Origin: Paralichthys olivaceus
Lineage: Eukaryota; Chordata; Actinopteri; Pleuronectiformes; Paralichthyidae
Assembly (NCBI RefSeq): GCF_024713975.1
Contig: NC_091096.1
Coordinates: 6,954,001 to 7,018,000 of the forward strand
Length of the DNA: 64,000 nucleotides
Direction of reading: 5' to 3'
The position numbers and the translations under genes were made by a program. The notes beneath the pieces were generated by a model. It saw only the letters and a program-made list of their open reading frames with translations. It was not told where the DNA came from and did no database searches. Shown one piece after another: positions 21,759 through 35,767 of this stretch. Within the stretch, counting starts at the first letter, position 1. Every line of letters starts with the position of its first letter.

Positions 21759-22883
21759 TCAGAGAGAAATGTAAAAAATGTTGACATTTAAAAACAAGAC
21801 TTTACTGACATTTGATTAAGAAATAATAATTGTGTTTTGTCTTAGTGAGTACAACAGACAAATATTCATGAGAGCAAAAGACAGAAACAAAATAACGCTG
21901 ATGTAACATCAACGACAGTTTGATGGCACGGCTGAAGAAAAGTCAGAAGGCTGGAGGGAGTCTACACGAATAACAGTTAAATATTATTGTAGTGGATATT
22001 CAAATGGGAGAAGCTACACATAGTATGAAGAAGAATTGCAAATGTAGTGTATAAATGTTACGATACTAAAATACACATTAAACCACTGGACTTGTTTGAT
22101 TAGTTTTGAGTCCGACGTTAAGATCATGCAGCTGTTGATGATAAATAAAAAAATATTAACAACATGGCACTTTAATCATACATGATCAGACAGAATGGTG
22201 GTTCCTCTGTGTAACGGAGTGTGAATGAGTGATGCTGCTTGCATATAGTAGCTTTTCAAACTAAAAGACAAACAATCACCTCAAATTAAATTTCTATTTA
22301 CGCTTACATTTCACTGTGGTGATATTTAAAGGCTTTGCATTTTGAGACTGAAGCCAACAAGCAACTGAAAGTTTGAAACCATCCAAAGATAAATTCTGAA
22401 TGACTCATAACCCAATAAAATGCATGATTAGTTTTTCACTTTCAAGTTAAAAAATGTTCAAAATAGTCTTAAAGTGAAACCAAAATATATGGAAAATGTG
22501 AAAAAACTGAGGCGTCGACTTGAACAAAATGCAGGATTATTGCATATATGTTTGTAAACAGTCTCCTCTCTTCATACCGTTGTCACTGGCGGCTCTGTGG
22601 ATCATGATCAAGATCAACAACTAAATGATGAATGAATGTCAATGTCGTCAAGTAATCAAATATTATTGAGGTCGTACTTTTGTGATTTCTGAGTCTCACT
22701 CAGAAAACTACCACAAACAAAAGTGAGTCTTAATTTTTTGAAAACAATTTAAAAAAAGAAGAAAATATGGTGAGTTGGAGGGAAGATGATGATGATGTGG
22801 TGTGCAGTAGAAGATGATGTGATCCTGGACTCCTGGTGGGTCTGCAGGGGGCCACAGGTAGTGATGATTCAGAGGAGGACCGT

Positions 22884-22932
22884 GTGTGCGTGTGTGTGTG
22901 TGTGCGTGTGTGTGCGTGTGCGTGTGTGTGTG
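22884..22932. repeat. (TG)n microsatellite in septin 2-like 3'UTR
   Basis: TG units with CGTG interruptions, directly after the presumptive stop region on the transcript. Confidence 0.85.
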
Positions 22933-22977
22933 TTTATTAAGATCAATGTGCTTTCTTCTCTGCTCCTTTCGATCTTA

Positions 22978-25900
22978 TTACTCGTCAGACTTCATCTTCA
23001 TCTGCGCCTGCATCTGAGCGATCATCTCCTGCATGCGTCTCAGCTATGACAAAGAGGAAAAACAAGGTTCCATGTTTATTTCTTCACACTGGGTTTGTTT
23101 GTATTAACGACTGATGAGTGACGAGAACTGGAAGCAGCTGGAAACTTTGGTCAAAATACAGAAGTGGGCAGATTGTTCCAGGGAAAATTCCTCTGGTGGG
23201 AAGTGACTTGTTTCATGTCTCTAATAAACAGAAAGTGTCTCAGAATATAAACGAAATCAGGATTAATGGCCTTCATAAAGCCAACTCAGCACTAATGAAG
23301 CCAGATTAATTCAAGTCTGACTTATTTAATTGATTGAATATTATGGATCAGGAAACCATTATATTTTAAAACCATCACAGGTCAGACTGACAAGCAACAA
23401 CGTTGCTCTCTATGATGTATACCGCCATCTTGTGGCTCCAGATAGAAATGCACATGGGTCATTTGAGGTACTTCTACTCAATAAGTTATTTACCTCTTTT
23501 TTCACATGGTTTTATGTGTTTGGAAAATTACTTTAGGTAAAGATTTGTTTAAAGTTAGGCTTAACTTTAAACAAACCTAAGCAAACCTAAAGTATGATTA
23601 TCATAAAGTAAGGGATGATTCTTTACCTTAGGGAAGAAATCATGTGTAACACTTCATTTAAAGCCGCCTGTAATTTCTTAACAATTTCCAAAAGTTCAAC
23701 CTGGATTCAGTTTTCGTAATTTGACATTAATTACAGAGACATTAATCCATAAAACAAAGGGACAGGACATTTAACAGTTTGATTTCCTGAGAACAATACT
23801 ATCTTTCTTTTACTAAACAATTAAAATCTTAATGGCTGGAAAAATGAATATAAATTCAAAACTAAGGAAATACAGTCTTTAATTTATCAATGACTTAACA
23901 GTGTCCCTGTTGAATGAACAAATATTTACTCTGTTTTATTTTGTCTGTAATTTACATGTATACAGAAAAGGTAGATTTGACATTATGACAGGTTCAGCTG
24001 ACCTGATGTGAAGTGACAAGACTGGAAGTGTAACGACTGAACAGTCTGTATTTTCCCTTTCATTAATTATTTCCTTTGTAGGAAATAATTTGTAAACTAG
24101 GGACTTTCAGAATAAAACGTGACGTCATTGTGCGCAGTTGCTATAATATTTCCTCCCACTCAAAACTTTGATCAAAACAAATAGACCACTGTCTCTGCAG
24201 CTTTGTGTTTTGGGATCCTCACATTACTGAGGTCATTCCCACCATAAAAACTGGGCCAGGACATCCAGGCAGGAAGTGATGGCGTATCCTGCCTGGGCAC
24301 AGTGTTTACAAACAGCCCCTCCGCACCCTGCCCACTCACTACGGTGAACTGCAGCAGCAACACAAACAGGGCAATCAAAAGCAATCAGGAAGCTGGTTAT
24401 TGCCTGGTGATATGCAGGCTCCATAACCCAACAGGAAAACAATGCATATGGAAGATAGTGCAGTGAAAATAAATAAGACTTTTTGCCTGGATTGACCTTG
24501 AATTCTTTAGATGGATTGAACAAAGACATGCTAGTATCGTCATTTCTCAAAACCTGCAGCCATATTTTCACTTAGATATTTAGCCCCCTTTTTACTGGGC
24601 TGATTGAACGGTAGCACGAGTATGTTCCTGTTGTATAAAACACAGGGAAAAGTGAATATTTGTTCCTAACTAACTCAAAGTGATGCAGCTTCATGTCAGC
24701 GACAGCTTTGCTCTTCTTGAACAGAACAATTGAAGAACTTTAGATTTTATCCCTTCTTACAGTTGTGTTGAATTAAAATGGGAACACTCGGTAAAGAATG
24801 GATTGACCAATAACTCCTTTAACATGCATATGGCAAGTGAGAACTTCAATAACAACAAGTTAAAAACTATAATTTTATTTGTTTTAAACATCTAGTTTTT
24901 CCAGCTTTTCAAAAATTCAGATGAGGTGTGTGTTCGTACCTCAGCCTCTTTCTGTAGCAGGATCTGGTCCTTATCCATGACCTCCTCATCCGCAGCCCTG
25001 CAGGAAAAAACATGCAATATTATTAACTTTGCTTAAATCATGACCAGATCATCTGCTGTTTCACTGATATAAATTCACATCTTACCTGCCCGTTCTCTTC
25101 AGCCTCTCGGAGCGGAAGTTCTCGTAGTGCAGATCCTGAGTCACCTCCTGCAGGTCTTGCATGTGGGTCCTGTAACACACAGACACGCAATCCTATCCTC
25201 ACACACTAGGAGGCAGTATAGATCTGTTTCTCCAGCAAACCTTTACAACCAGTTTAATGAGTGAGAAGTTCAGTCAAGGTTTCAAAAGACTTCCCTTCAG
25301 CTCATTTTATTGCTGAAGCAGTTTTATTCACTCACACAAGCATGGTGCGTAGTTTGAGGAAGTCATTGTGCTCAGGGTTCTCCACTTCAACCACTCCCCA
25401 GGGATAGAGACGACCACGGATCTTCTTTCCCTTCACCTCAATCAGCTGATTGGAGCCGATCACAGCAAAGGGAATGCTAGCCTGGGGAAAGAGGATAAAG
25501 GTCAGTGGATCCCCAGAGAGAAACAAAGTCAGATGGAAAGAGATATGGAAAATAAAGGAGTCAGAGAAAGTCAGACAGAAACAAATATAGAAAAAAAAAG
25601 GTGGCAGAGAGGAAGAAGGGATGAATGGGGAGAGAATGGTATCCATCACTAAACCAGAGAAGACGTAGTCTCTGAGCAGCTGACATCATCAGCTGTGTCC
25701 CTCCCTCACCTTCAGGACTCTTGTCTGCTCCTTGAACTCCTCGTCCTCATCAGAGTCCGCGTCAGGCAGCTGATAGATTTTGATCCCGTGCTCGGCGATC
25801 TCATCCAGGATCTGAGAAACGGAAACAAGTGAAAAATAAACTGTGAGGAGGCGGTGTTGTGACCTCATCACAAACTCCATGTCATGTCCTACTGCACAAG

Positions 25901-28900
25901 GAAAACTCGAGTCCTGAACCCTGCAGAGGTGCCAGTGCAGGTACTACCACAGCTGGTGTTGTCAGTCCAGACTCCAACAGTCTAGAAACAAACGATCAGA
26001 AGGGCTTTTTTCCTTCTAAAAATCTTTTTCATAAATGTCTCTGTTTGTAACTTTAAAGTCTGTGTATGGTAGACGCTCATAAAGTATTTACTTCTCTGTT
26101 TTTCTTCTGCCTTTGATCAATAGCGAAAACTGAGAGACAAGAAATGTGTTGGAGAGAGACGAGGATGGACATGCAGTAAATGTTCTGGCCTGCTGGGAAT
26201 CAAACCAGGGAACTGTGATACGACCATGTGCTCTAACAGATATCATGTGGCCCCCTGTATTTCATTTTTATAAAGTTATATATCCACAATGTGCATCTGC
26301 TTTAATTCCAGCATGTCAGTGACGTCTGTAATTTATCTAAATACTGTGTATATTCGTAAAATGGGTGCATTCACTGTAACCTGTGTCATACAGACAAAAT
26401 GACAGCTGCCGCTCTGACCCATAAACAGAAAGTAAGATGGCCCAACAGACTAATGGCAGGGTGTGAGTGAGTAGCAGGGTGTGAGTGAGTACCTGTTGTT
26501 GCAGCAACACACTTAATTAAAGCCCCCCCACGGAGGAAAGAGGGGTGAGACAGAGAAGGTTAGACAGGTGAAAAGTAATAACGGCCTGTGTGTGTGTGTA
26601 GGTGTGTTCTACAAGAGTCCTTAAACAGTCAGAAGCAGAGTTCTCACCCTGCTTCCCTCGCGGGCCGACCGGTGGAGAAACAAGTTAAAACAAAGGAGCT
26701 TTCTTCGCTGCAACCCTCAGGGACAGATGTCAGTATTTATTATTCTAAACATCAAAGCTGCGTTTTTCTTTTGTTTTCCCCAGAGCAGACTTTTTAAATC
26801 CACAATGCAGTCTTATGTAATCGAGCCCAAAAATGTCAAATGTTGTTTTCCTGACTTTTTGGGGACTTTCATGTACTGTAGTGTATAATAGGACAGTGTT
26901 GAGTCAGCCAGGAGCCTGGGAAGTGAGCGCAGGTTTCCCTACAGAGCGCAGCTCCTGTTTGAGCCCTTGTTATGGCTGCTGCTTGTTTTTTCAGTGAGCT
27001 CTGTGCGAAGTGTGTATGAGATAGAGTGTCTGCCATGGAGAGTCGGGTATTGTTGTGGGGCAGGTCTAAAAACAAACAGGCTTCGCAGGACTAACAGGAG
27101 ATCGTGACATAAGACCAGAGCCTCTTTTTCCTTCATTTACTCAAACACGATTTACAGATTCCTCTAACATGGTGGCTGGATAAACATCACTGTGATGGGG
27201 CGGAGCACCGAGAATTTTGGGAAGTTGTAGGAAAATAAACACATGAGTGACAATGGCAGGAAAAAATGAAACAAACAACAAATCCAGTCACACATGAAGA
27301 TAAGACGGATAAATGCAATGCAATGAAACAGGAAAAATCTAAATGGAAGGCCACTGAGAAATTAAATGAACAACTAACTGGACTGGCCCTCAGCAGAGCA
27401 GATATCACAGCGAAGGCCCAAAGTACTCTTACATTTCATGAAGCCACAATATAGCACACACTCATAGATATTAGTTCTCTAAATGCACCTGATTTTCTCT
27501 TATTACAATTGGAGTGTGGGTCGCCCCACATACTGAGGCTTGAGTCCTCCGGGCCCACCGCAAGTTCGGTTCCGGCCTGGCCCTTAGATTCCCAGCTATA
27601 TTTCACCATTACACACTTGCACTGTCCGATCAATGAAGGCGAAATGCACAAAAAACATCTACTCATGACTTGTTCCATTGGTCACTGATGAACACATTTA
27701 AAACCACCTCTCGCAATGTCAAAGAAAGTAATCCTGGAACCGCCCCTTTTTACTGATGTGTGCCATAGTTGTTGGATGTCTTTCTTGGCTCATGTCTCAC
27801 ACTTACACCAAGTTGCGTGGAAATCCATTCAGTAGTTTTTGAGTAATTCTGCTGACAAACAATTGAGCCGACGATAAAAATAAAACAACAGACAAGGCTG
27901 TAAATAGAAACTCCTTAGAGTAGGTAACTGGGAGAGCAACATATTTCAAATTACTATTAAACATCCAAAAACATCATGTGGTCATTGCACAGATGTGAGT
28001 CCGTCTGCCATCATCTGTTTCCAGACCTAACTAAGCCAAAAGCTTCAAAATGGCTGTTTACCTGAATTACTGTTCCGTAACGTGTGCTTAGTACGGCCTG
28101 ACACCTGTAATCAAGACCTCTCAGGGATCATGCCATGTCAAAATCACTGCCTGCTTCAAATCCCTGTTGTCTCCTGCTGATTTACTGTACACAATGTAAG
28201 CCTTAATCCCTAATGTAACACCGGCCTCTCCTCCTCCTTGTAGTTGTGTGTTTTTGTTGGCACGGAGATGCTGGCAGTGGGAGCCATTTTGACTTTATGA
28301 TCATCCTGTTGGGCTATAATACCCCCCCCCCCCCCCCTACCCCCACCCCTCCCTGTGCTGTTATGGTTGGCCATGCAGGGTCCACTCAGTGCTGTCAGGG
28401 AGGCAGACAAACAATTCCACACAACACTCTACCTCAGTATTAATTAGAAAAGGAAGCCTGGGATTTATCGCCTTATGTCTCTGGCTCATATCGTCAAGTT
28501 AGAAACATTGTTTGTGGAAATGTTTCGTCATGTGGGCCAGTTACAGTGAGTATGTGGGTGGAGAGAGATGCTGTCCAGTAAGAAAAATGGGTTCGAAGTG
28601 AGATCGGGTGAATCATGTCAGACGTGTGATTCCAGTGAAAGGTTGGACTAATTCTGTTCCAGGAATAGCTGTATTAAATACGCTGTGGTGGTTATGCGTA
28701 GCCCAAATATAGTATACATATGGTTCTATACATAGATGTAATTACACATCGTGAAGTCATAGGGGACATGGCTAAGAAGATTTTTCTGCAGTTGCACCAT
28801 AACCTCAAATCATAATGTAGCAGGCTGCAAACCCGTCATTACAGGGATCAACCGTTTCATCCCGTCAACCTGTCGAGCGAATAATATTTTCACGATTTCA

Positions 28901-31900
28901 TGATTCTCACAAGCGAACCCACAAAAATACGAATGACTAAAACACCTGTTAAGCTATGAGAAATAATTTTTCGACAAACAACATTGCAAGAGAACAAATA
29001 GCTGTCAAAGAAAAAAAGCATGGCGACAAAAGGAGGGGATTGTGGTGAAAACATGCACAAACACACACAGTCGCAATTACACAGTGCTCAAGTGACAGCT
29101 GAGGACAGAACTAAAACTGTAACCGCGAACAATAGTTGGAAGTAGAAACGTGTAACAGAACAGTCATAGGAAATCAACAATGCAGAGAGAGACAGAAAAA
29201 ACAATCTACAAAACAAAACAATCTAACTGCACCTAATCAACGACTATTGAGAAGAGCAAGGATGGGGGACGCAGAGGGACCAGAGCAGTGGCACTTTTAT
29301 GTAAGGTTTATGTAACCTCACAGCTGCCTGCCAGCTTCTGCAGAGTGGCCAGGGGACTGAAACGGTGCATCGCTGCAATTAGAAGTAGTAATACTGATTA
29401 GCTTTCAGTCAGTTTTAAACCTTGTTCCATACTGAGAAAACACCTTGAGGGGCAGGGGCCCTCTTTTTCCAAGACTGCAGAGTTTATTATTAAAGGAAAA
29501 TCTTGACCACGGTGAGCATTAAGTCCATTTTCCTGAGCGCTCTCTGTCCTTTTATGAGATTCCTGTAGGTCAAACTGTGTCTCCAATCCAGTGGATAAAA
29601 AGTGCTTACTTTGTCCTCTTTCATGTCATTACTTTGATGCAGAATTGTTCTACAGTGGAAAGGGCTAAAATGAGATGTGATGCAACCACAGAATTTAAGC
29701 GGCTGCATAAAACTATCCAAACTACCTTAGCATGCAGCTAGTCCACATGACCAATGGTGTCACACTTCCTAAAAGCTTTATAAGAATTACCGTAACCAAT
29801 GGTTTCATTCCATCAGTCACGTGTGGAGTGAAATGGAAAACAAATGTTTTGATTTTATTTTGGAGCAGTGGGAAGGCAAGCAGATAAATGATTTAGCTGA
29901 AAACTAAACTAACTAAACTAAACAGTAGAATGGAAAAATCAATTTGCTAAAACTGTCTTACATATTTGCTGTTTACACCTGGAGACAAAAATGAAGCACC
30001 AGTCGATCTGATGAATTCCAACTGCCCAGCCAATAAACTCTGTGAAATATGATTTCTGGACAAGCAGAAATATGGTCTCACATCCCACATGAAATCCAAC
30101 CCACTTTTAAGAGAGACACATCATCATCTCCCGTTGTAAATCTAGGTCCTGCATGGTAGAAAGCATTTTAAGCTTCAAGCGCAGGCTGCTTTATTTCACT
30201 CTTACAGTGTGACACAAATGGAAAGTTTCTCCACCATCTTCTATCAACAAATGATTTCAATGCAATGATTGAAACAGAGTATTAAACAAGGCTTCTGCCA
30301 ACAAATATATTTACACTCAGTGATAACTGAGCCGTCTGTTGCTCTACAAATGTTTCGGATGCCACATTTGAACTCAATTACAAGATGACAAGACAAAAAG
30401 CAGAATAAAAAACATTGAAATTAAAAATCATATGTCTTGCTAAACTCTTACTATTTTCTCAAGTTTCCAAAACTCATTTGCTAATAATAAGACACATGAA
30501 AATAAATGCTGCTCTCTTGCTACTCCCATTTTAAACTAATTCCTGCCTGCAGGGAGTCTGAGGGGGTCAGAGAGCCCCAACAATACCCAATGTAAGGGGG
30601 TTGGGGGGTTTTCGCCTCCTACACGATCATACACACACACACACTCTCATATGCTTGGTGGATTGATATCATCTGGTGCCAGGAGAAAAAAAAGGTTTCA
30701 GTTCAGCGTTTTGTTGCTTCAGGAGGACAACAAGTTGAAGGAGGAGGAGAGGTCAAAAATAAGCTTGTATCTTCACTGTAACTACAGAGCGACTCCCTCT
30801 GGCTGTTCAAATATCTTCTTCTACTAAAAGAACCAATACACATAAGCGGCACAGGGAAAACCAATAACTTTGTGTTTAGAGGATTAAAGACACTTCCAGG
30901 CATGTACGGGAATTCCAGGTCTATCCGTCAGTTGACGATCCTGACTGGAACAGACCGGACAGGTGCGGATGGGAAATACAGAGGAAGTCCCACAACCATA
31001 GCAACGAGAAGGCATCATATGAGTAACTGTGATCAACACACTCAGAGGCACATATGAAAACACACCCATTCTCCTATTGTCTCAGCTAAGTATTAGAACA
31101 GTTAAGACCACCCACCTCTCCCTCTGATCAAAAAGCATGGAGAGGAACAATCGAGCTATTCATGTAATCTTGTGTTTAAGTAAGATTTAGAAGGGGACAG
31201 TGCGAGTTTAAGATTTTTTCATCCACACACCACGTTTTGTGACTTGAGCTGGTAATCAAAAGGGTCTCAACGGTAAAACCCAACAGCTAAAAGTGACTCA
31301 TTAGCAGCGCGGCAAAAGTCCAGAAACCATAGTTACAGGTTGGTCTCCAAACAAGGAACCCCGGTGTTTTCACAATGTAGTGGGAGCCGATGATTGTGTG
31401 TAATAGAGCTGCTTGTTCTATGAGGGAAAAATGCATATTTATTGTTTTCAAATCTGCAGAGACGTGGAGTATGCCCTGGCACAATGACTGCTGGAGGGCA
31501 GAAAAATAAATATGTCCGCGTGTTTGAAACGCAGGCAGGAAAAGCACAAGCTGACCAGGGAGTCTTACACATTACACACAAACGCACACAGGAGCGGTGA
31601 GGGAAAACTGAGGTAATGACCATTAACACCTTTACTCATGGGGCACCAGAGGAGACATGTACAAAGAGAAAAAAATGGAGAAGAATATCAAGCTCACATA
31701 TCATTAATCAGTCGCCTCATAATTTCCTGTCCTTGCCCAACAGATCTGACCACAGACCTTCACCTTTGTTTACCTTTGTGTTAAAAATGCTTCACTTTCT
31801 GTTAATTCCATTTAATAAAACCTGATGACAATATTGGCCAGTTCAAGCAGTCCAGTCCACAGGTAATGTGTCCCAGTAGGGTCGTATAGAGCTGGTTCAC

Positions 31901-34096
31901 ACAGCGGGAATGTGGTGGAGGGGCTGGGGGAGACAACAGTCAGTCCGACAATGAGGGAAACAAGTGACAGTGCCTCGGCCAGGGGTGAAATATGGCAGCT
32001 GAGGATACAAACATAGGGGACGTATAGGGCTGTGGATGGGAGACAGTAAGCAGAGATGGAGGAGGAAAGACAATAGAAGAAGGGAGTAGAGATTCAGAAG
32101 ATGAGGGAAGCGACAAGAGATGTGGGGAGGAGGTTCAGACGGAACACAGAAGGGAATGGAGGGAAGAAAAGGGTCTGGACTATTGTCTGCTGCCTGGTGC
32201 GAGAACAGAGGAGGGGAACTGGGTTCTCTTGCCCTCTGGCTTAAAAGAACAGCCTTTAGTCTTCAAAAGAAAAAATAGATTTCACATAGATTGAGGTTGA
32301 GGCCTGTTACAAAAGCTTGTTTCATTCTCTGCAAACCTTTAATCAAAATTAAGGCGTATTACACTGCTTTAAATGCAGCTGTTCTACTGCTGATCGTTCT
32401 AAAACCACACAGCAGGGTTTGAGATGTTTGCGGGTGATTTTTCCCACTTGTAGGTTCTGGCTATTTGGTATTAATGCATTTCACCAGCATAAGACAAATA
32501 AACCTGGATTAACTAAATTATAGTAGAAAATCTCACATCTGAAAATTGACTTTTACCCAAACCAAAACATGTGATTTGATTGTTCTAGTTACAGAATTAT
32601 TTGAAAAAAACAAACAGACAACAGCAATAATTTGTACTTGCTTCCATTGGGATTCTAGTATAAACCTGCTGCATATTGTCATCTATGTTCAAACTGAGAT
32701 AAAAAAAAAAAAATTGAAAGCAATTTGAGACTAAAGCCTCACACAGGATATGACTGAAAGGTCCCAGACTGTGAGGATCAGCCCCTCAATATACCCTCCT
32801 CGGGGCATTTTATGAGCTAGTGACTATAGAGACCCCAGTGAAGGAAATTGGCATTAGAGAAAATTAAAAAAGGGGACCTAAGAGGCAGAGGAAGAAAGTA
32901 AGAGGTAGCTGAGTGAGGCACTGCCAGCACAGGAAGGTTTGGGGGAGAAAGAAAGCAGAACTAAGGGGATGAAGGCTGAACGATGTCCTGTAGAGCCTGA
33001 GCTGTACAGGACAGCAGGTTCTATCTAGTTGGTGGAACAGTCTTCACACTTTACAGGAAACTTTTATTGTTCTGTAAAAGCTGTTTCCCCTGAATAATAA
33101 GAGAAAACACTGGACGAGCCCTGAGAGGAGGGGAACATATTTACTGAGAGACAAATGGCTTAAAACGGTGAGAAAGTAACCTACAAAAAACAAACTATTG
33201 AATACTATGGGAGAAACACAGAGGGATATCAATCATCCTGCAGCACTATGCTTTTTGGCAGGTTCTTGGCTGCTGGTGCTCTGACCTCAAAGGAAGGCCT
33301 GGTGCCTCACTGCACTGTACGAGACTGTAAGGCAGGAATCAGGCACGTACACCTAAGAGCCACTTCAGCTAATCTGATCGAACCAACAAATACTAAAGAC
33401 TTCTGTATTTGTTCTCCTGAGAGACACTTAGAAAGACAAATGGGGATTATGACTCCATTTACATGCACACAGAAAAAAAGGGACAACTAAGATAAATGAG
33501 TTATTCTGAATGTGACTATGAAATAAAGTCAATATTTTGAGGTCACAACACATTTTCTGTGGAAGCTCTCAGACATAACATAGAGAGTCAATACATCAGG
33601 AGAAACCTGTTTACAATGAAGATGCTTGGAGGATGTGGCTGTGTCCCTATGTGAACTGCTGTATCAATGATTCCCTTAATAAGGACACATGTATATACAA
33701 AGTTTATCTCATATCTGTACTAGAATTCTGTTAAAAGCCAAGAATATGTTTGAAATACACTGAAAGAAATGTTCATTCTCACAGAGGCTCCAACGCCAGA
33801 GAATACTTATTTTAACAAATTGAGATGAAGATAAAAGTGGTGTGCCCAGAATGTGATAGAAAGCAATTGCAGGAATAATATATACTCCTGAGGGGAAAGG
33901 GCCATTCCTAAATTTGGGGGCAGATTGCTCAATTAACCCTCTGTATTTCCTGACAATAATTGTTCGTCCAGGAACTCATTAAATACAGTCAAACTAAATT
34001 TAAACATGTCTTTGAATGTGCGTCAATACTTCTAAAAATTCTAAATGCAGTTTAGAAATAATTATGACTTCTTCCCAGAGAGAATTTTGTGGAAAA

Positions 34097-34167
<71 letters not shown>

Positions 34168-35683
34168 ATTTTATCGAAGTCAGCAGCTAATTGCTCCTTG
34201 GTGTACACTGGGAAATGTCTGTTAAGGGTACACTTAGCAGAGCATGTGAACAAACTCTGCTGGACAGATAGCGTAGTGGACAGTACGGCAGCAAAGAGGT
34301 CAGATCAGAGTGATACTGTTGCAGAGTTTTCCGCTGCCACACTGTAATTTCCCATTCCGCCATTATTGACTACACATTCAGTAAAGGATGTCCAACAATG
34401 AAATTAATGAAAAGCAAAACATGAACAAATTCAAACAAAAAGTGTGCCAAAGGCCCATCAACACAGCTGACCTGCTGCACACTGCCAGCTGGATCAAATA
34501 GCAACTTGCAAGCTTGGGGGTTTTCTATAGTTTGGGGAGGGGGTCAGCACTGGCAGGAAACATGTTTTTTGTTCATCTTAAGTGCCAAAGGAACACTCAC
34601 ACAAGGTTTGAGGAAGGTCAAAACACAAAACAACACTACAGAGTACAATTAAACTGGTAGGTCCTCTTAAGGTCATCGCAGTGGAGGAATTTCACCTTTC
34701 ATGGTAGTTCAAATACAGAATTAATCACTGAGTTCTCAGCTTTTGATACTGTGACAAATGTTACATCGTGTTGTCTTTGGAAATACAAGAAGAAAAGTAT
34801 GTGTGTGAGTAAGAAACCTTAAACTGTGAACCCTCATTTTGCTAAAATTATGCATCAGCCTGTTTAACCATTCTGGCTGTTGAATGCTTTGAACAAAACA
34901 GACTTCCAGAGCTGGACTCCAGTCAGTCGACCCGCCCGAGCCTGCCAGACAACCAGCTCCGAGAGGCAGGTGGGAGGTCTGGGCATGTAGGGGCAGGTGG
35001 GGAGACAGGCTGACTTCCAATTAAAAAACACAGTGGAGTGGGCTGAGAGGAAAAAGTAATTTGCAACTTAAGCCGCACACACCACCCACAAACTTCTGAC
35101 CTAGGGCATGATGCAACTAATGATAACTTTTATTATTGGCTATCAGAGAATTAACATGATCTTCCTGATTGGTCTAGTTTCCAGACTTACACTGATGACA
35201 TGACAAGAGCCCTCATGGACGACTCATGGATACTCATGTTAGGAACAGTAGGAAGCTTAGTAGCGTGCACGTGCAGGCAGGCAGACACTTGGGTCAGCCG
35301 GAAAAGGAAGTCTCTGGGATGGGTTGAGACTGGATGGGATGTGTTTCATCTTTATTATATACAAGACTCTTTTCGAACCTATGATCCTCCAACTGTTTCC
35401 TCTTTTATGTCCTTTTGAACATACTGCCTATATCATCAAAAACATAAGCATGTAAGCCATCAGTGGATCTACACAGGGAAGAACACTTATGCTTTATCAC
35501 ACAAACCCTGTAACTTAGCTATTCTTAGTGATTATTTCAATCGTCCGTACAGAAAGAGCTTAGATATCTAAAAATAAATATAAATGTCAAATCTAAGGGA
35601 AAGTGTATTATGACATACTATATCCAGAAAAAAGGGAACAGCTGTGCATGTGTATGTGCGTGTCTGTGTGTATGTGTGTGTGT

Positions 35684-35767
<84 letters not shown>

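Noticed and set aside
26195-26265. Possible tRNA gene
   Set aside because: Has B-box-like wording but no intact acceptor stem or anticodon arm; interpreted as a SINE fragment.
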